Of a DNA stretch of 5,788 nucleotides, positions 1 through 5,788 are shown piece after piece. Location: NCBI GenBank assembly GCA_017991025.1, contig JAGNMT010000254.1, positions 1 to 5,788 on the forward strand, given 5' to 3'. The notes under the pieces were generated by a model that saw nothing but the letters and a program-made list of their open reading frames with translations, did not search any database and was not told the origin of the DNA. The stretch is from Verrucomicrobiales bacterium. GTDB taxonomy: Bacteria; Verrucomicrobiota; Verrucomicrobiia; Verrucomicrobiales; DEV007. Numbering within the stretch: the first letter of the stretch is position 1; each line of letters starts with the position of its first letter. The position numbers and the translations under genes are program-made.

Positions 1-1814
1 TTGCTGCGCTGTCTCCGACAACGGAGCAACCGGCAACCGGTCCCTCGATTCAATCCGTTCAAGCGGTTGCGGAAGAAGCAAAACCCGAGGCGACCCCCAA
101 CGAGGGGTTGACTGTCAAAGATCCCCACACCGAGGACAAAGCGGTGACGTCTGCTGATCGTAAAAAGGAGGCCGTCCCGACATCGTTGCCCGCCTCGCCC
201 GCCTCGCCCGCCTCGCCCGCCTCGCCCGCCTCGCCCGCCTCGCCCGCCTCGCCCGCCTCGCCCGCCTCGCCCGCCTCGCCTTATCGTGACCTCGGTGGTG
301 GGCTGAGTGCGCTGATCGAGAGTGAAATCCCGCTTGCAGTGGAGAAGAAGCCGGAGCCCCGGAAACGGCGGGGGTCTTATGCGAAAGCACCGAGCCTTGA
401 CCGGGTTTCAGCAAAGGATAAGTGGGAAAATTACGAGGGCGGTCTCGAACTCGTGGTCCTCGATCCCGGGGAGTATGTTGAGCCTCCTTCCACGACACCG
501 GAGCGCCTGTCATCCGTTTCCCTTGCTCTGTTGCTGCATGTCGTGATCCTTGTTCTTCTTGGTCTGGTCGTGGTTCAAGTACCGCTTCCGAAGCCTCCCG
601 AGTTGGTCGTTTCAACGGTGCACGAGCGGGTGAGCGAGTTGGTGACGACTCGCCTGACGAAACCGAGTATTGAGATTAAACCTTCGGCGGCAGCAGCGCA
701 GGCTATTGATGTGGTCAGTTCCGTTGCGAGTTCGTCCTTTGATATTCCCGAAGTTGAGCATTCTGCCGAGGTGCTCAATTCCGCTATGCAGGCCGGAATT
801 CAGCCGGTCGGAACAGGGATGAGTTTTTCAAGCGAGGTGGTCAAAGCGTCGGACGTTAATTTTTTCGGACTCTCCGGCAGCGGGCGGAAGATTGTCTTCA
901 TCGTTGATGCGACGCCGGAAATGCTGGTTGATGAAAAAGGCGGCATGGCTGCCTACGACAAGGTCAAGACCGAGGTAGGAATCATGCTTGCCAATCTAAA
1001 CCGTGGCACCCAGTTCAATATTTTACTCTATCAGGGCAAACAACTCGTCGCCTTTCGTGATGAGTTGGTCCCGGGGTTGCCCTCGAATCTCCGTCAGGCG
1101 ATCAGCTGGCTCGATCCTCTGAATCGCGAATACGAGTCGCTCGGGCTGGGGGCAGGATTCGGTCCGTCATACGATGTGGCGGATCACGAGGGGCTTCCGA
1201 TTCAGGCTGTCGATCTGGCGCATTACACGAAGGCGATTCAAAAGGCGATGGAGTGGCAGACCAGCTCGGTCTTTTGTATCAGCGGCGGATATGAGAGGAT
1301 GAGCCGTTCCCCGGATGCCGAGATGATGAAGAAAATCGCTGCTATGCCCGCCGCGCCGGCCAATCCCGGTACGATTGATCCCGCAGCGCAGAAGGCCTGG
1401 CAGGCAGCGGTCGAAAAGACCCGCGAATGGCTGGAAAAAGAGAATGAAGCACGCAAAGCAAAAGGGGTCTCGCCGAAAGTGGTCGTGAATTTTAATCAGC
1501 TCGTTCGTGAGATCACGGGGGCGAGCCCCCCTTCCCGTCGCGGCGGGACCCCGGCCCCGGGAGGAGCCGCCCTGCCCCAGATGCCGCCGGTGACTCCGGA
1601 AGACATCGAGAAGCAGATCGATAAACTCGTGAAGAGCGAATACAAAGCGGGCGGTCTGGAGGAGCCGAGTCTGCACATGGTTCTGTTTCTCGGGGAAGAG
1701 GAGGAGATCGGCGCGGACGAGGATCATTTCAAAAACCTCACCCGGAAGAATCGGGGGAAACTGAAGATTCTGCGGGGATTGGCGGCTTTGCAGAACGTGA
1801 CGGGCGCGAAGTAA
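1..1814 (+). CDS. Membrane-anchored vWA-like protein, 5' partial
   Basis: The reading frame is open from base 3 to the TAA at 1812-1814. The only in-window start, TTG at 108, has GAGGGG directly against it, too close for a ribosome site, and the upstream codons continue the same Ala/Pro/Glu-rich composition, so the gene probably begins outside the window. Numbering from TTG 108 (568 aa): an Ala-Ser-Pro repeat at 29-58, a basic/acidic soluble stretch, one membrane helix at about 134-159, a linker, then a vWA-like fold. Strand 1 is KIVFIVDATPEM (261-272), a middle strand is TQFNILLYQG, a later strand is SSVFCISGG (386-394), and the last is LHMVLFLG (522-529) followed by FKNLTRKNRGKLKILRG. The metal-site motif DxSxS is replaced by D267-A-T269-P-E271, and the usual DG after strand 4 is GG. 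An insert at about 395-521 holds a charged helix (427-455) and a Pro/Gly-rich linker (472-499). The vWA assignment is by pattern. The function is unknown; a scaffold or binding role at the membrane is inferred. Confidence 0.85.
   Translation, partial: AALSPTTEQPATGPSIQSVQAVAEEAKPEATPNEGLTVKDPHTEDKAVTSADRKKEAVPTSLPASPASPASPASPASPASPASPASPASPASPYRDLGGGLSALIESEIPLAVEKKPEPRKRRGSYAKAPSLDRVSAKDKWENYEGGLELVVLDPGEYVEPPSTTPERLSSVSLALLLHVVILVLLGLVVVQVPLPKPPELVVSTVHERVSELVTTRLTKPSIEIKPSAAAAQAIDVVSSVASSSFDIPEVEHSAEVLNSAMQAGIQPVGTGMSFSSEVVKASDVNFFGLSGSGRKIVFIVDATPEMLVDEKGGMAAYDKVKTEVGIMLANLNRGTQFNILLYQGKQLVAFRDELVPGLPSNLRQAISWLDPLNREYESLGLGAGFGPSYDVADHEGLPIQAVDLAHYTKAIQKAMEWQTSSVFCISGGYERMSRSPDAEMMKKIAAMPAAPANPGTIDPAAQKAWQAAVEKTREWLEKENEARKAKGVSPKVVVNFNQLVREITGASPPSRRGGTPAPGGAALPQMPPVTPEDIEKQIDKLVKSEYKAGGLEEPSLHMVLFLGEEEEIGADEDHFKNLTRKNRGKLKILRGLAALQNVTGAK
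189..281 (+). repeat. In-frame 9-bp tandem repeat (Ala-Ser-Pro)x10
   Basis: The unit GCCTCGCCC occurs ten times head to tail at 192-281, preceded by one extra CCC codon at 189-191. Nine copies are identical and the last differs only by its final base (CCT). The unit is three codons long, so gain or loss of copies keeps the frame and only changes the length of a Pro-rich spacer before the membrane helix of the vWA-like protein. Near-perfect identity at the DNA level, including third positions, points to recent expansion by slippage rather than selection on the protein alone. Confidence 0.98.
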
Positions 1815-1826
1815 ACCTGAATCCGG

Positions 1827-1969
1827 GTTTCAAGTTCCAGGTTTCACGTTCCAAGTTCTTTGAATCAGGGCGTTACGAGACAATGCCAGCACACTCAAAA
1901 GGTAAAGGATGCAACGGTCACCGCTCGTTGGATTTCACGTCTTGAAACTTGTAACCGTAAACTTGAAAC
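1827..1969. repeat. Imperfect inverted repeat of GTTTCAAGTT type
   Basis: GTTTCAAGTT at 1827-1836 is matched by its exact reverse complement AACTTGAAAC at 1960-1969. Beyond the 10-bp core the outer flanks still match partly over about 20 bases. A direct copy of TTTCACGT occurs at 1842-1849 and 1933-1940, and further AAGTTC / GAAACTT words lie between. The pattern looks like a degraded intergenic repeat with inverted ends. No transposase or target-site duplication was identified, so calling it a miniature element would be speculation. Confidence 0.5.
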
Positions 1970-2076
1970 AGGATTTTCGGGTAAACGTCGGTCGGCTTGA
2001 CAGAGCTCGCGAAATGGCGGACAGATATGATGCCAAACCGCAGTAGGTGGCCCTACGGGGTCACTAATTGTAACGG

Positions 2077-2107
2077 AAGCCCCGGCGTTCTCCCGTCGGG
2101 GCTTTTT
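2077..2107 (+). terminator. Intrinsic terminator
   Basis: AAGCCCCG (2077-2084) pairs with CGGGGCTT (2097-2104). Inner pairs GCG/CGT (2085-2087 with 2094-2096, one G-U) extend the stem to 11 bp around the loop TTCTCC. A run of five T at 2103-2107 follows on the plus strand, the classic Rho-independent form. It would stop plus-strand transcripts coming from the vWA gene or from within the intergenic region. It also lies 23 nt beyond the stop of the minus-strand hydrolase gene, where the T run after the stem is poor, so a bidirectional role is possible but weaker. Confidence 0.88.
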
Positions 2108-2130
2108 CGTGCCCGGGTAATCCGGCTTTA

Positions 2131-4032
2131 TTAGTTCGTTGTTTTCCCGGATCGCTCCTCGAGCCACTCCCACTGACGGGCGGCCTTTTCAACAGCGGTG
2201 TCGACATCCTTGGATTGCAGATAGCCCTCTGCCGCGAGCGATTCCGCCGCGGTTCGGATAAGGGTGAGAAATTCTTCAAGACTCGTATAGCGCTCTTCGC
2301 GGGAGAGGCGGGGATCGGCGGTTTTTTGCCGGGCTTCTTTTTTCAGTGCAAAAGGAATCCACGATCCCCGCAGGACGGGCAGTAACTCATCTGTTGCGCC
2401 CATCGATGACGGGCGGAAGAGCCATCCGGTCGCGGTGGCGAGGGGAACCGAGATTTCGGGGAGGCGAATCCCGGCGAGGTCGTTGCCATCTTCATCGACT
2501 TGCGGGACGAGCAGGGGCAGTTCCGCTCCCACTCCTGCTCCTTCGGGATGCAGAGGATTTTGGATGCGTAATCCCGCTTTCAATTCGCGTGGCGAAGCGA
2601 CCCCGGGCAGGGAGGGGAAAGCCACCTCCGCTGCCGGAACGAGAGTTCCGTCGCTGAGTCGCGGATAGGCGCTCGGCGGTGGAGCCATGTCTTCGCTGAC
2701 CCGACGATGCATCGCGAGGCGCAGCGCGAGGAGCGTAGGACGAAAGTCGACCGGATTCGCGAGCGGCGCGCCTTCTCCCGGAGATTCGGGCGGAAACGCG
2801 GACGGTCCATGCTGTGTGCCGGCAAAGACATAAAGACGCACTTCCTCGGGCAGGGCGACATCATTTGTCCCTTCCGGGTCAGTGTGGACGAGGGCGGCGA
2901 CGCGGCCCGCTCCCCAGTACTCCGCTGCGGTGTTGGTGTAGAAGATGCGGGGGCAATGAGTCACCCGCGGGTTTTCGAGCAAGCCTTCGGAGAGGCCGCT
3001 TACCTTGTCCGGTTGCGCGGTGTCGGCGAAGGGATACGAGGCCGTACAATAGAGTGCCAGGTCGCGCGGCGTGGACCAGCGGCGGTTCAGATCGAGTCGT
3101 CCCGCTCCCGCGATGTGGGGCATCATGCCGTCGAGGACAGGGCGGCCTGATTCGTCAGTGTTAAATCCCCGATAGACGAAGTCACGCAAAAAACGCCCGC
3201 ACTGCGACGCTCCGAAGGCATAAACGTGGGGCACCGCGACAAGGGAATCGCCGCTGTGCCTCAGCCACGAGACGGCGTCACGGATCGCGGCGAATCCGAG
3301 GCCGGCGACCGGAGGATTTTCCGCAAGCCAGGAAACTTCGTAGGTCCGTCCCGGTTCGAAGCCGCCTTCGAGCGTGACGGTGTTTTTCGCAATGCTCCAG
3401 GTCTCGCGCGGCAGTTCGTGACCGCCGGGAAACGGGCCCTTTTCCCGGACCACGAGACGGGAGTCCGGACCGTTCGGGTCGATCGGGAGATAGGAGCCGA
3501 GATCGGTGATTTTGACGTTCGTCTCCGGCTTATCGACAATAAAAATCGCGCTGACGAGACCCCGTAGCGGTGAGCCGTCATTTTCCATGGCGTGCGGCAC
3601 CTCGATACACAAACGATCCGGGTCGTCGGCCACGTCAAACTCCCAACCGACTTCCAGCATCGCAAAGCGGTGTGCTATCATAAAATCGGAAAGCCCGCTT
3701 CGAGACCCGCGGTTCGGTATCTCGACCCAGGCGGCGACCGCTTCGGGAGCACCAGCTTTCGGTTTTAGGAGTCGGAAGTCAGAGGAAAATGCAACCCGTC
3801 CGTCGGCGTCTGTGGGAGCGAGATTGAGGTCGGCAATGATTTGATTCCGCTCATGAATCGGATCAACCGCAAAATGAAGGGTTCCGGTGATCGCTTCGTA
3901 ATCCGTTCCCGCGACATCACTGCGTTTCGCGATTTCGACCCGCGTCACCTCGCTGCGGGAAGTGAGTGGCGCGAAAAGAAGCAGCCCGGCAAGGAGGGCG
4001 GAGGGTAGAGGGTGGGAAATCGGAAAAGACAT
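2131..4032 (-). CDS. Exported alpha/beta hydrolase, PF20091-like
   Basis: I choose the ATG at 4032, giving 633 aa. An upstream ATG at 4176 would add 48 residues of low-complexity sequence and run through the vapB operator, whereas ATG 4032 begins a signal peptide: hydrophobic core at about 12-23 and a plausible cleavage near S27. The N-region has no Lys or Arg, which is unusual. The mature part resembles the family of large alpha/beta hydrolases grouped under PF20091. The nucleophile elbow is YAFGASQCGRFLRDF with Ser276, followed by the family-typical DGMMPHIAGAGR. The probable catalytic His is His408 in FAGTQHGP. NTAAEYW contains Glu371, a candidate for the acid but not proven. The protein probably hydrolyses an ester or related bond outside the cytoplasm; the substrate cannot be read from sequence. 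No Shine-Dalgarno sequence precedes the ATG. The gene ends with tandem TAA TAA codons. It is convergent with the vWA gene and divergent from vapB. Confidence 0.9.
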   Translation of the reverse strand: MSFPISHPLPSALLAGLLLFAPLTSRSEVTRVEIAKRSDVAGTDYEAITGTLHFAVDPIHERNQIIADLNLAPTDADGRVAFSSDFRLLKPKAGAPEAVAAWVEIPNRGSRSGLSDFMIAHRFAMLEVGWEFDVADDPDRLCIEVPHAMENDGSPLRGLVSAIFIVDKPETNVKITDLGSYLPIDPNGPDSRLVVREKGPFPGGHELPRETWSIAKNTVTLEGGFEPGRTYEVSWLAENPPVAGLGFAAIRDAVSWLRHSGDSLVAVPHVYAFGASQCGRFLRDFVYRGFNTDESGRPVLDGMMPHIAGAGRLDLNRRWSTPRDLALYCTASYPFADTAQPDKVSGLSEGLLENPRVTHCPRIFYTNTAAEYWGAGRVAALVHTDPEGTNDVALPEEVRLYVFAGTQHGPSAFPPESPGEGAPLANPVDFRPTLLALRLAMHRRVSEDMAPPPSAYPRLSDGTLVPAAEVAFPSLPGVASPRELKAGLRIQNPLHPEGAGVGAELPLLVPQVDEDGNDLAGIRLPEISVPLATATGWLFRPSSMGATDELLPVLRGSWIPFALKKEARQKTADPRLSREERYTSLEEFLTLIRTAAESLAAEGYLQSKDVDTAVEKAARQWEWLEERSGKTTN

Positions 4033-4145
4033 GCTGGAAGGATGTGCGTTGTGAGGCGCGAAAGTCAATGGCGCGGATGGGGGTGGAATGTCGGAGCCTG
4101 AGATTCCTCTGGCTAAAGAGAATGGTTTTGATTTGTGCGGCCAGT

Positions 4146-4163
4146 TGTGCGATCGATCGCACA
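4146..4163. promoter_or_regulatory. Perfect palindrome, probable VapBC operator
   Basis: TGTGCGATCGATCGCACA is an uninterrupted 18-bp palindrome whose last base is the A of the vapB ATG. VapB antitoxins, alone or with VapC, are known to bind inverted repeats near their own start and repress the operon, so an operator role fits the position. As RNA the same bases could fold into a 7-bp stem with a UCGA loop and hold the first base of the start codon. It lies in the 130-bp divergent spacer, 113 bp from the hydrolase ATG, so it might also affect that gene. Binding is inferred. Confidence 0.72.
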
Positions 4164-4363
4164 TGGCAACCAACATTCAATTGAATGAAGACTTGATCAC
4201 CGAAGCACAGAGGCTTGGAAAGCAACCTTCCAAGCGCGCTACCGTTGAAGAGGCTCTGCGTGAGTATGTTCAACGGAGGAAGCAGCAGGAAGTGATCCAA
4301 CTCTTTGGGCAGATCGACTACGACGAAACCTACGATTACAAAACCTCCCGTTATCGTCGATGA
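4163..4363 (+). CDS. vapB: VapB-family antitoxin
   Basis: This 66-aa protein starts MATNIQLNEDLITEAQRLGK, the usual opening of VapB antitoxins of the PF09957 type: a short strand followed by helices that form the DNA-binding part. The C-terminal half runs from EEALREYVQRRKQQE to LFGQIDYDETYDYK and matches the family tail that wraps around the toxin active site. The start at 4163 is chosen because it gives the canonical N-terminus; an in-frame ATG at 4088 would add 25 residues unlike the family. No clear Shine-Dalgarno sequence is present, since a palindrome fills the space before the ATG. The stop TGA overlaps the vapC ATG (ATGA at 4360-4363), indicating translational coupling. Expected role: neutralise VapC and repress the operon. 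Confidence 0.93.
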   Translation: MATNIQLNEDLITEAQRLGKQPSKRATVEEALREYVQRRKQQEVIQLFGQIDYDETYDYKTSRYRR

Positions 4364-4761
4364 ATGTCGTGGTCGATACTTCGGTCTGGTCGCTGGCATT
4401 CCGGCGGAAAACCGGGATCGAGTCGGAGCATGTTGATTTGCTCAAGGATCTCATTCAGGACGGAAGAGTGGTCCTGCTCGGGGTGGTGCGTCAGGAACTG
4501 CTGTCCGGGATACGTTATCTCGAACAATTAGAACGACTGCGCATTCAACTGCGGGCATTCCCGGAGTCACGATTGGAAATCGAGGATCATGAAGTCGCCG
4601 CTTCCCATTTTAACACCTGCGTGTCAGCAGGAATTCAGGGCAGCATGATAGACTTTTTGATCTGCGCCTACGCTTCTCGCCGTGAGTTACGGATTCTGAC
4701 CACCGATCCAGATTTTCAGCATTTTTCTCAGCACATCCCTGTGTCGCTACTGACTCCCTGA
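4360..4761 (+). CDS. vapC: VapC-family PIN-domain ribonuclease toxin
   Basis: At 133 aa this is a normal full-length VapC toxin. The four acidic positions expected of the PIN nuclease fold are all present: Asp6 in VVVDTSVW, Glu46 in VRQELLSG, Asp98 in GSMIDFLICA, and Asp116 in TTDPDF. The toxin is therefore likely catalytically intact. PIN toxins are Mg2+-dependent endoribonucleases; known VapCs cut tRNA or rRNA, but the target here cannot be deduced. It is coupled to vapB by a 4-nt overlap. Hand-counted GC over 4381-4740 is about 52% (189 of 360), against about 65% (157 of 240) at 3241-3480 in the adjacent hydrolase gene, which fits acquisition of the pair by horizontal transfer. There are no flanking mobile genes in the window. 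Confidence 0.96.
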   Translation: MNVVVDTSVWSLAFRRKTGIESEHVDLLKDLIQDGRVVLLGVVRQELLSGIRYLEQLERLRIQLRAFPESRLEIEDHEVAASHFNTCVSAGIQGSMIDFLICAYASRRELRILTTDPDFQHFSQHIPVSLLTP

Positions 4762-4916
4762 GCGATTCCCGAAGAGGAAGCGTGCGGGGTGACTGCCTCC
4801 CTGGCAAGAGGTCTCAGCCTATATTGAGCCGAAGCTCGTGTGAATCGGACCATTCTCTCAGGCATGAGATGCCCGCCCCGCGGCTCTTTCAATCAGTATT
4901 CCCCAATCGCAAAAAG

Positions 4917-5555
4917 CTACTGCTTCTCCAAGATCATCAGGAAATGATAATTCTGCACGTCCGTCTTGAGTTCCGTCGGTCGTTTCGCAGCGGGGTTGTC
5001 ATTCGCGGAGCACCACTTCAAGGTCTTGCCTTCGATGGATATAATGCCTTCGTAATTCTTGCCTTCGTATTGCCCGGCGGTGCCTTTGGTGTCGATGCGC
5101 ATCAGCTTCTCTCCAGCGCGAATCTTGTAGGTGCCCGCTCCCATGAGTTGGCCGCCGGGATTGGTCGCGGTGATCAGATCTTCGGTGATTTCGAGGTTCA
5201 TACGACCTTGCTCCGCCCCGTCACTGGTAACCAGAGCACCCGCCCATTTGCCGAGAAACTCCTTTGAGAGATCCGATTCCGTGGCAGAGGATTCAGGGGC
5301 TGCCGTCTTTATCTGTTCGTCGACCCACGTCCGGTCGGCTTCGCTCAGGCCGGAAAGGAGGAAGGGAATGGTGCCTCTGCCGGGGATGCCTAAGAGCACC
5401 TGGCGCTTTGGACCCGATCCGGAAACGCCCTTGTATTCCGCTTCAACGGAACGTCCGTCGGCCGAGGTCCAGGTGCGGGGCTCGGACCTCGCTGCGTCGT
5501 GAACCATTGCCGTTACCGCCAGAAAGGCCACCAGAGTCTTGAGGTGAGCGTACAT
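4917..5555 (-). CDS. Secreted SHD1 plus TIGR03067-like protein
   Basis: I choose ATG 5555 (212 aa) because it opens a signal peptide: Lys6, hydrophobic core at about 7-18, and possible cleavage after ARS (22-24). A longer reading to 5750 would only overlap the upstream CBS gene in another frame. Residues 27-80 resemble the SHD1 module common in planctomycetes and verrucomicrobia, with RTWTSADGRSVEAEY at the front and IPFLLSGLSEADRTWV at the end. Residues 98-212 form a second, beta-rich domain: F100-LGKW, then ITEDLIT, GAGTYKI, a YEGIISIEGKTLKWC stretch with Cys182, KRPTEL (191-196) and FLMILEKQ at the C-terminus. This order resembles the TIGR03067 family, a lipocalin-like domain of unknown function. 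No catalytic motif is visible. A GAAG word close before the ATG is at best a weak ribosome site. The CBS gene ends 23 nt upstream on the same strand, so cotranscription is plausible. The biological role is unknown; domain names are by pattern. Confidence 0.85.
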   Translation of the reverse strand: MYAHLKTLVAFLAVTAMVHDAARSEPRTWTSADGRSVEAEYKGVSGSGPKRQVLLGIPGRGTIPFLLSGLSEADRTWVDEQIKTAAPESSATESDLSKEFLGKWAGALVTSDGAEQGRMNLEITEDLITATNPGGQLMGAGTYKIRAGEKLMRIDTKGTAGQYEGKNYEGIISIEGKTLKWCSANDNPAAKRPTELKTDVQNYHFLMILEKQ

Positions 5556-5578
5556 CACTTCGTTGTTAATGTTTCCGG

Positions 5579-5788
5579 TCAACCGGTATAGGAGCCCGTA
5601 ATGTAACGCTCGAGATGACCGATCATCGCGTCTTGCGCTGAGATCGTTCGCTTGACCAGATCGCCGATGGAGACAACGCCCAGCACTGTGTTGTCCTTGT
5701 CGATAACCGGGAGGTGGCGGATATGCCGGTCCGTCATCAATTGTAAACACGCGCCGACCCCGATATCCGGCGCTACGCTGATGCCGGG
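5579..5788 (-). CDS. CBS-domain protein, C-terminal fragment
   Basis: The frame is open from the right edge to the TGA at 5581-5579, giving the last 69 residues of a gene that begins outside the window. The sequence carries a clear second CBS motif: ISVAPDIGVGACLQLMTD, then RHIRHLPVIDKDNTVLG and VVSIGDLVKRTIS, followed by the helix and tail AMIGHLERYITG. That tail is typical of small stand-alone proteins with a pair of CBS domains. CBS pairs bind adenine nucleotides or similar ligands and act as sensors; the ligand and partner here are unknown. The following SHD1-domain gene starts 23 nt downstream on the same strand. The missing N-terminus prevents any statement on whether the protein has further domains. 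Confidence 0.92.
   Translation of the reverse strand, partial: PGISVAPDIGVGACLQLMTDRHIRHLPVIDKDNTVLGVVSIGDLVKRTISAQDAMIGHLERYITGSYTG

Larger units (their letters stand above)
1815..2130. other. Intergenic region between convergent genes
   Basis: These 316 bases hold no convincing protein gene. The first half (1827-1970) carries short repeated words of the type TTTCAAGTT and TTTCACGT in both orientations. The second half contains a TTGACA word (1997-2002), a TATGAT word (2026-2031), a small hairpin with stem GTAGG/CCTAC (2043-2047 and 2052-2056, loop TGGC), and a strong intrinsic terminator (2077-2107). The terminator is more than 260 nt past the vWA gene stop. The region is therefore either a long 3' untranslated tail or contains a short independent transcript. 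Confidence 0.6.

Noticed and set aside
108..110. TTG as the true start of the vWA-like gene
   Set aside because: The frame stays open to the window edge with the same amino-acid bias, and the purine-rich word before TTG touches it, leaving no spacing for a ribosome site.
189..281. CRISPR-like repeat array
   Set aside because: The units are 9 bp, adjacent and without spacers, and lie in frame inside a coding sequence.
115..615. Minus-strand 166-aa open frame rich in Ala-Arg-Arg
   Set aside because: It is the reverse reading of the 9-bp repeat and the vWA gene. Its Arg-rich stretch is an artefact of the repeat, and it has no recognisable domain.
1997..2031. TTGACA and TATGAT as a standard sigma-70 promoter
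   Set aside because: The spacer is 23 nt instead of about 17, so it is kept only as part of a speculative small-RNA finding.
1895..2173. Minus-strand 92-aa open frame in the intergenic region
   Set aside because: It runs through the terminator hairpin and the repeats, overlaps the hydrolase 3' end in another frame, and shows no protein family features.
4063..4068. TTGACT on the minus strand as a -35 box for the hydrolase gene
   Set aside because: No acceptable -10 sequence lies at the right distance before the ATG at 4032.
4861..4873. GGCAT-GAG-ATGCC hairpin as terminator between vapC and the SHD1 gene
   Set aside because: The stem is only 5 bp with no T run on either strand. The 155-bp spacer (4762-4916) otherwise shows nothing clear.
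5556..5750. N-terminal extension of the SHD1 protein to 277 aa
   Set aside because: It overlaps the CBS-domain coding sequence in a different frame and would bury the signal peptide inside the protein.

Overview
The window suggests a bacterium of the Planctomycetes-Verrucomicrobia-Chlamydiae group, most likely a verrucomicrobium. This rests on protein families, not on a marker gene: a secreted SHD1-type protein with a TIGR03067-like tail, a proline/alanine-rich single-pass membrane protein with a worn von Willebrand A (vWA) domain, and several starts without a Shine-Dalgarno sequence. Base composition is GC-rich. A hand count gives about 65% in part of the hydrolase gene and about 52% in vapC.

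Layout, left to right. Bases 1-1814 (+) hold the 3' part of a long membrane-anchored vWA-like gene whose true start lies left of the window. It contains ten in-frame copies of a 9-bp repeat encoding Ala-Ser-Pro. Bases 1815-2130 carry no convincing gene. They hold short direct and inverted repeats and a strong intrinsic terminator, and may encode a small RNA. Bases 2131-4032 (-) encode an exported alpha/beta hydrolase of the PF20091 type, convergent with the vWA gene. Divergent from it, 4163-4761 (+) is a compact vapB-vapC toxin-antitoxin pair with ATGA overlap. A perfect 18-bp palindrome runs into the vapB start codon and is probably the autoregulatory operator. Facing vapC, 4917-5555 (-) encodes the SHD1/TIGR03067-like secreted protein. 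Just upstream of it, 5579-5788 (-) is the C-terminal end of a CBS-domain protein that runs off the right edge. These last two genes are 23 nt apart on one strand and could be cotranscribed.

Apart from the vapBC pair and the possible CBS/SHD1 operon, the genes do not form an evident pathway. I see no phage, transposase, CRISPR array, tRNA or rRNA. I did not find a clearly new multi-gene system. The items most worth a second look are the palindrome over the vapB start, the vWA protein that has lost its metal-site signature and carries a long insert, and the structured intergenic stretch before the terminator.
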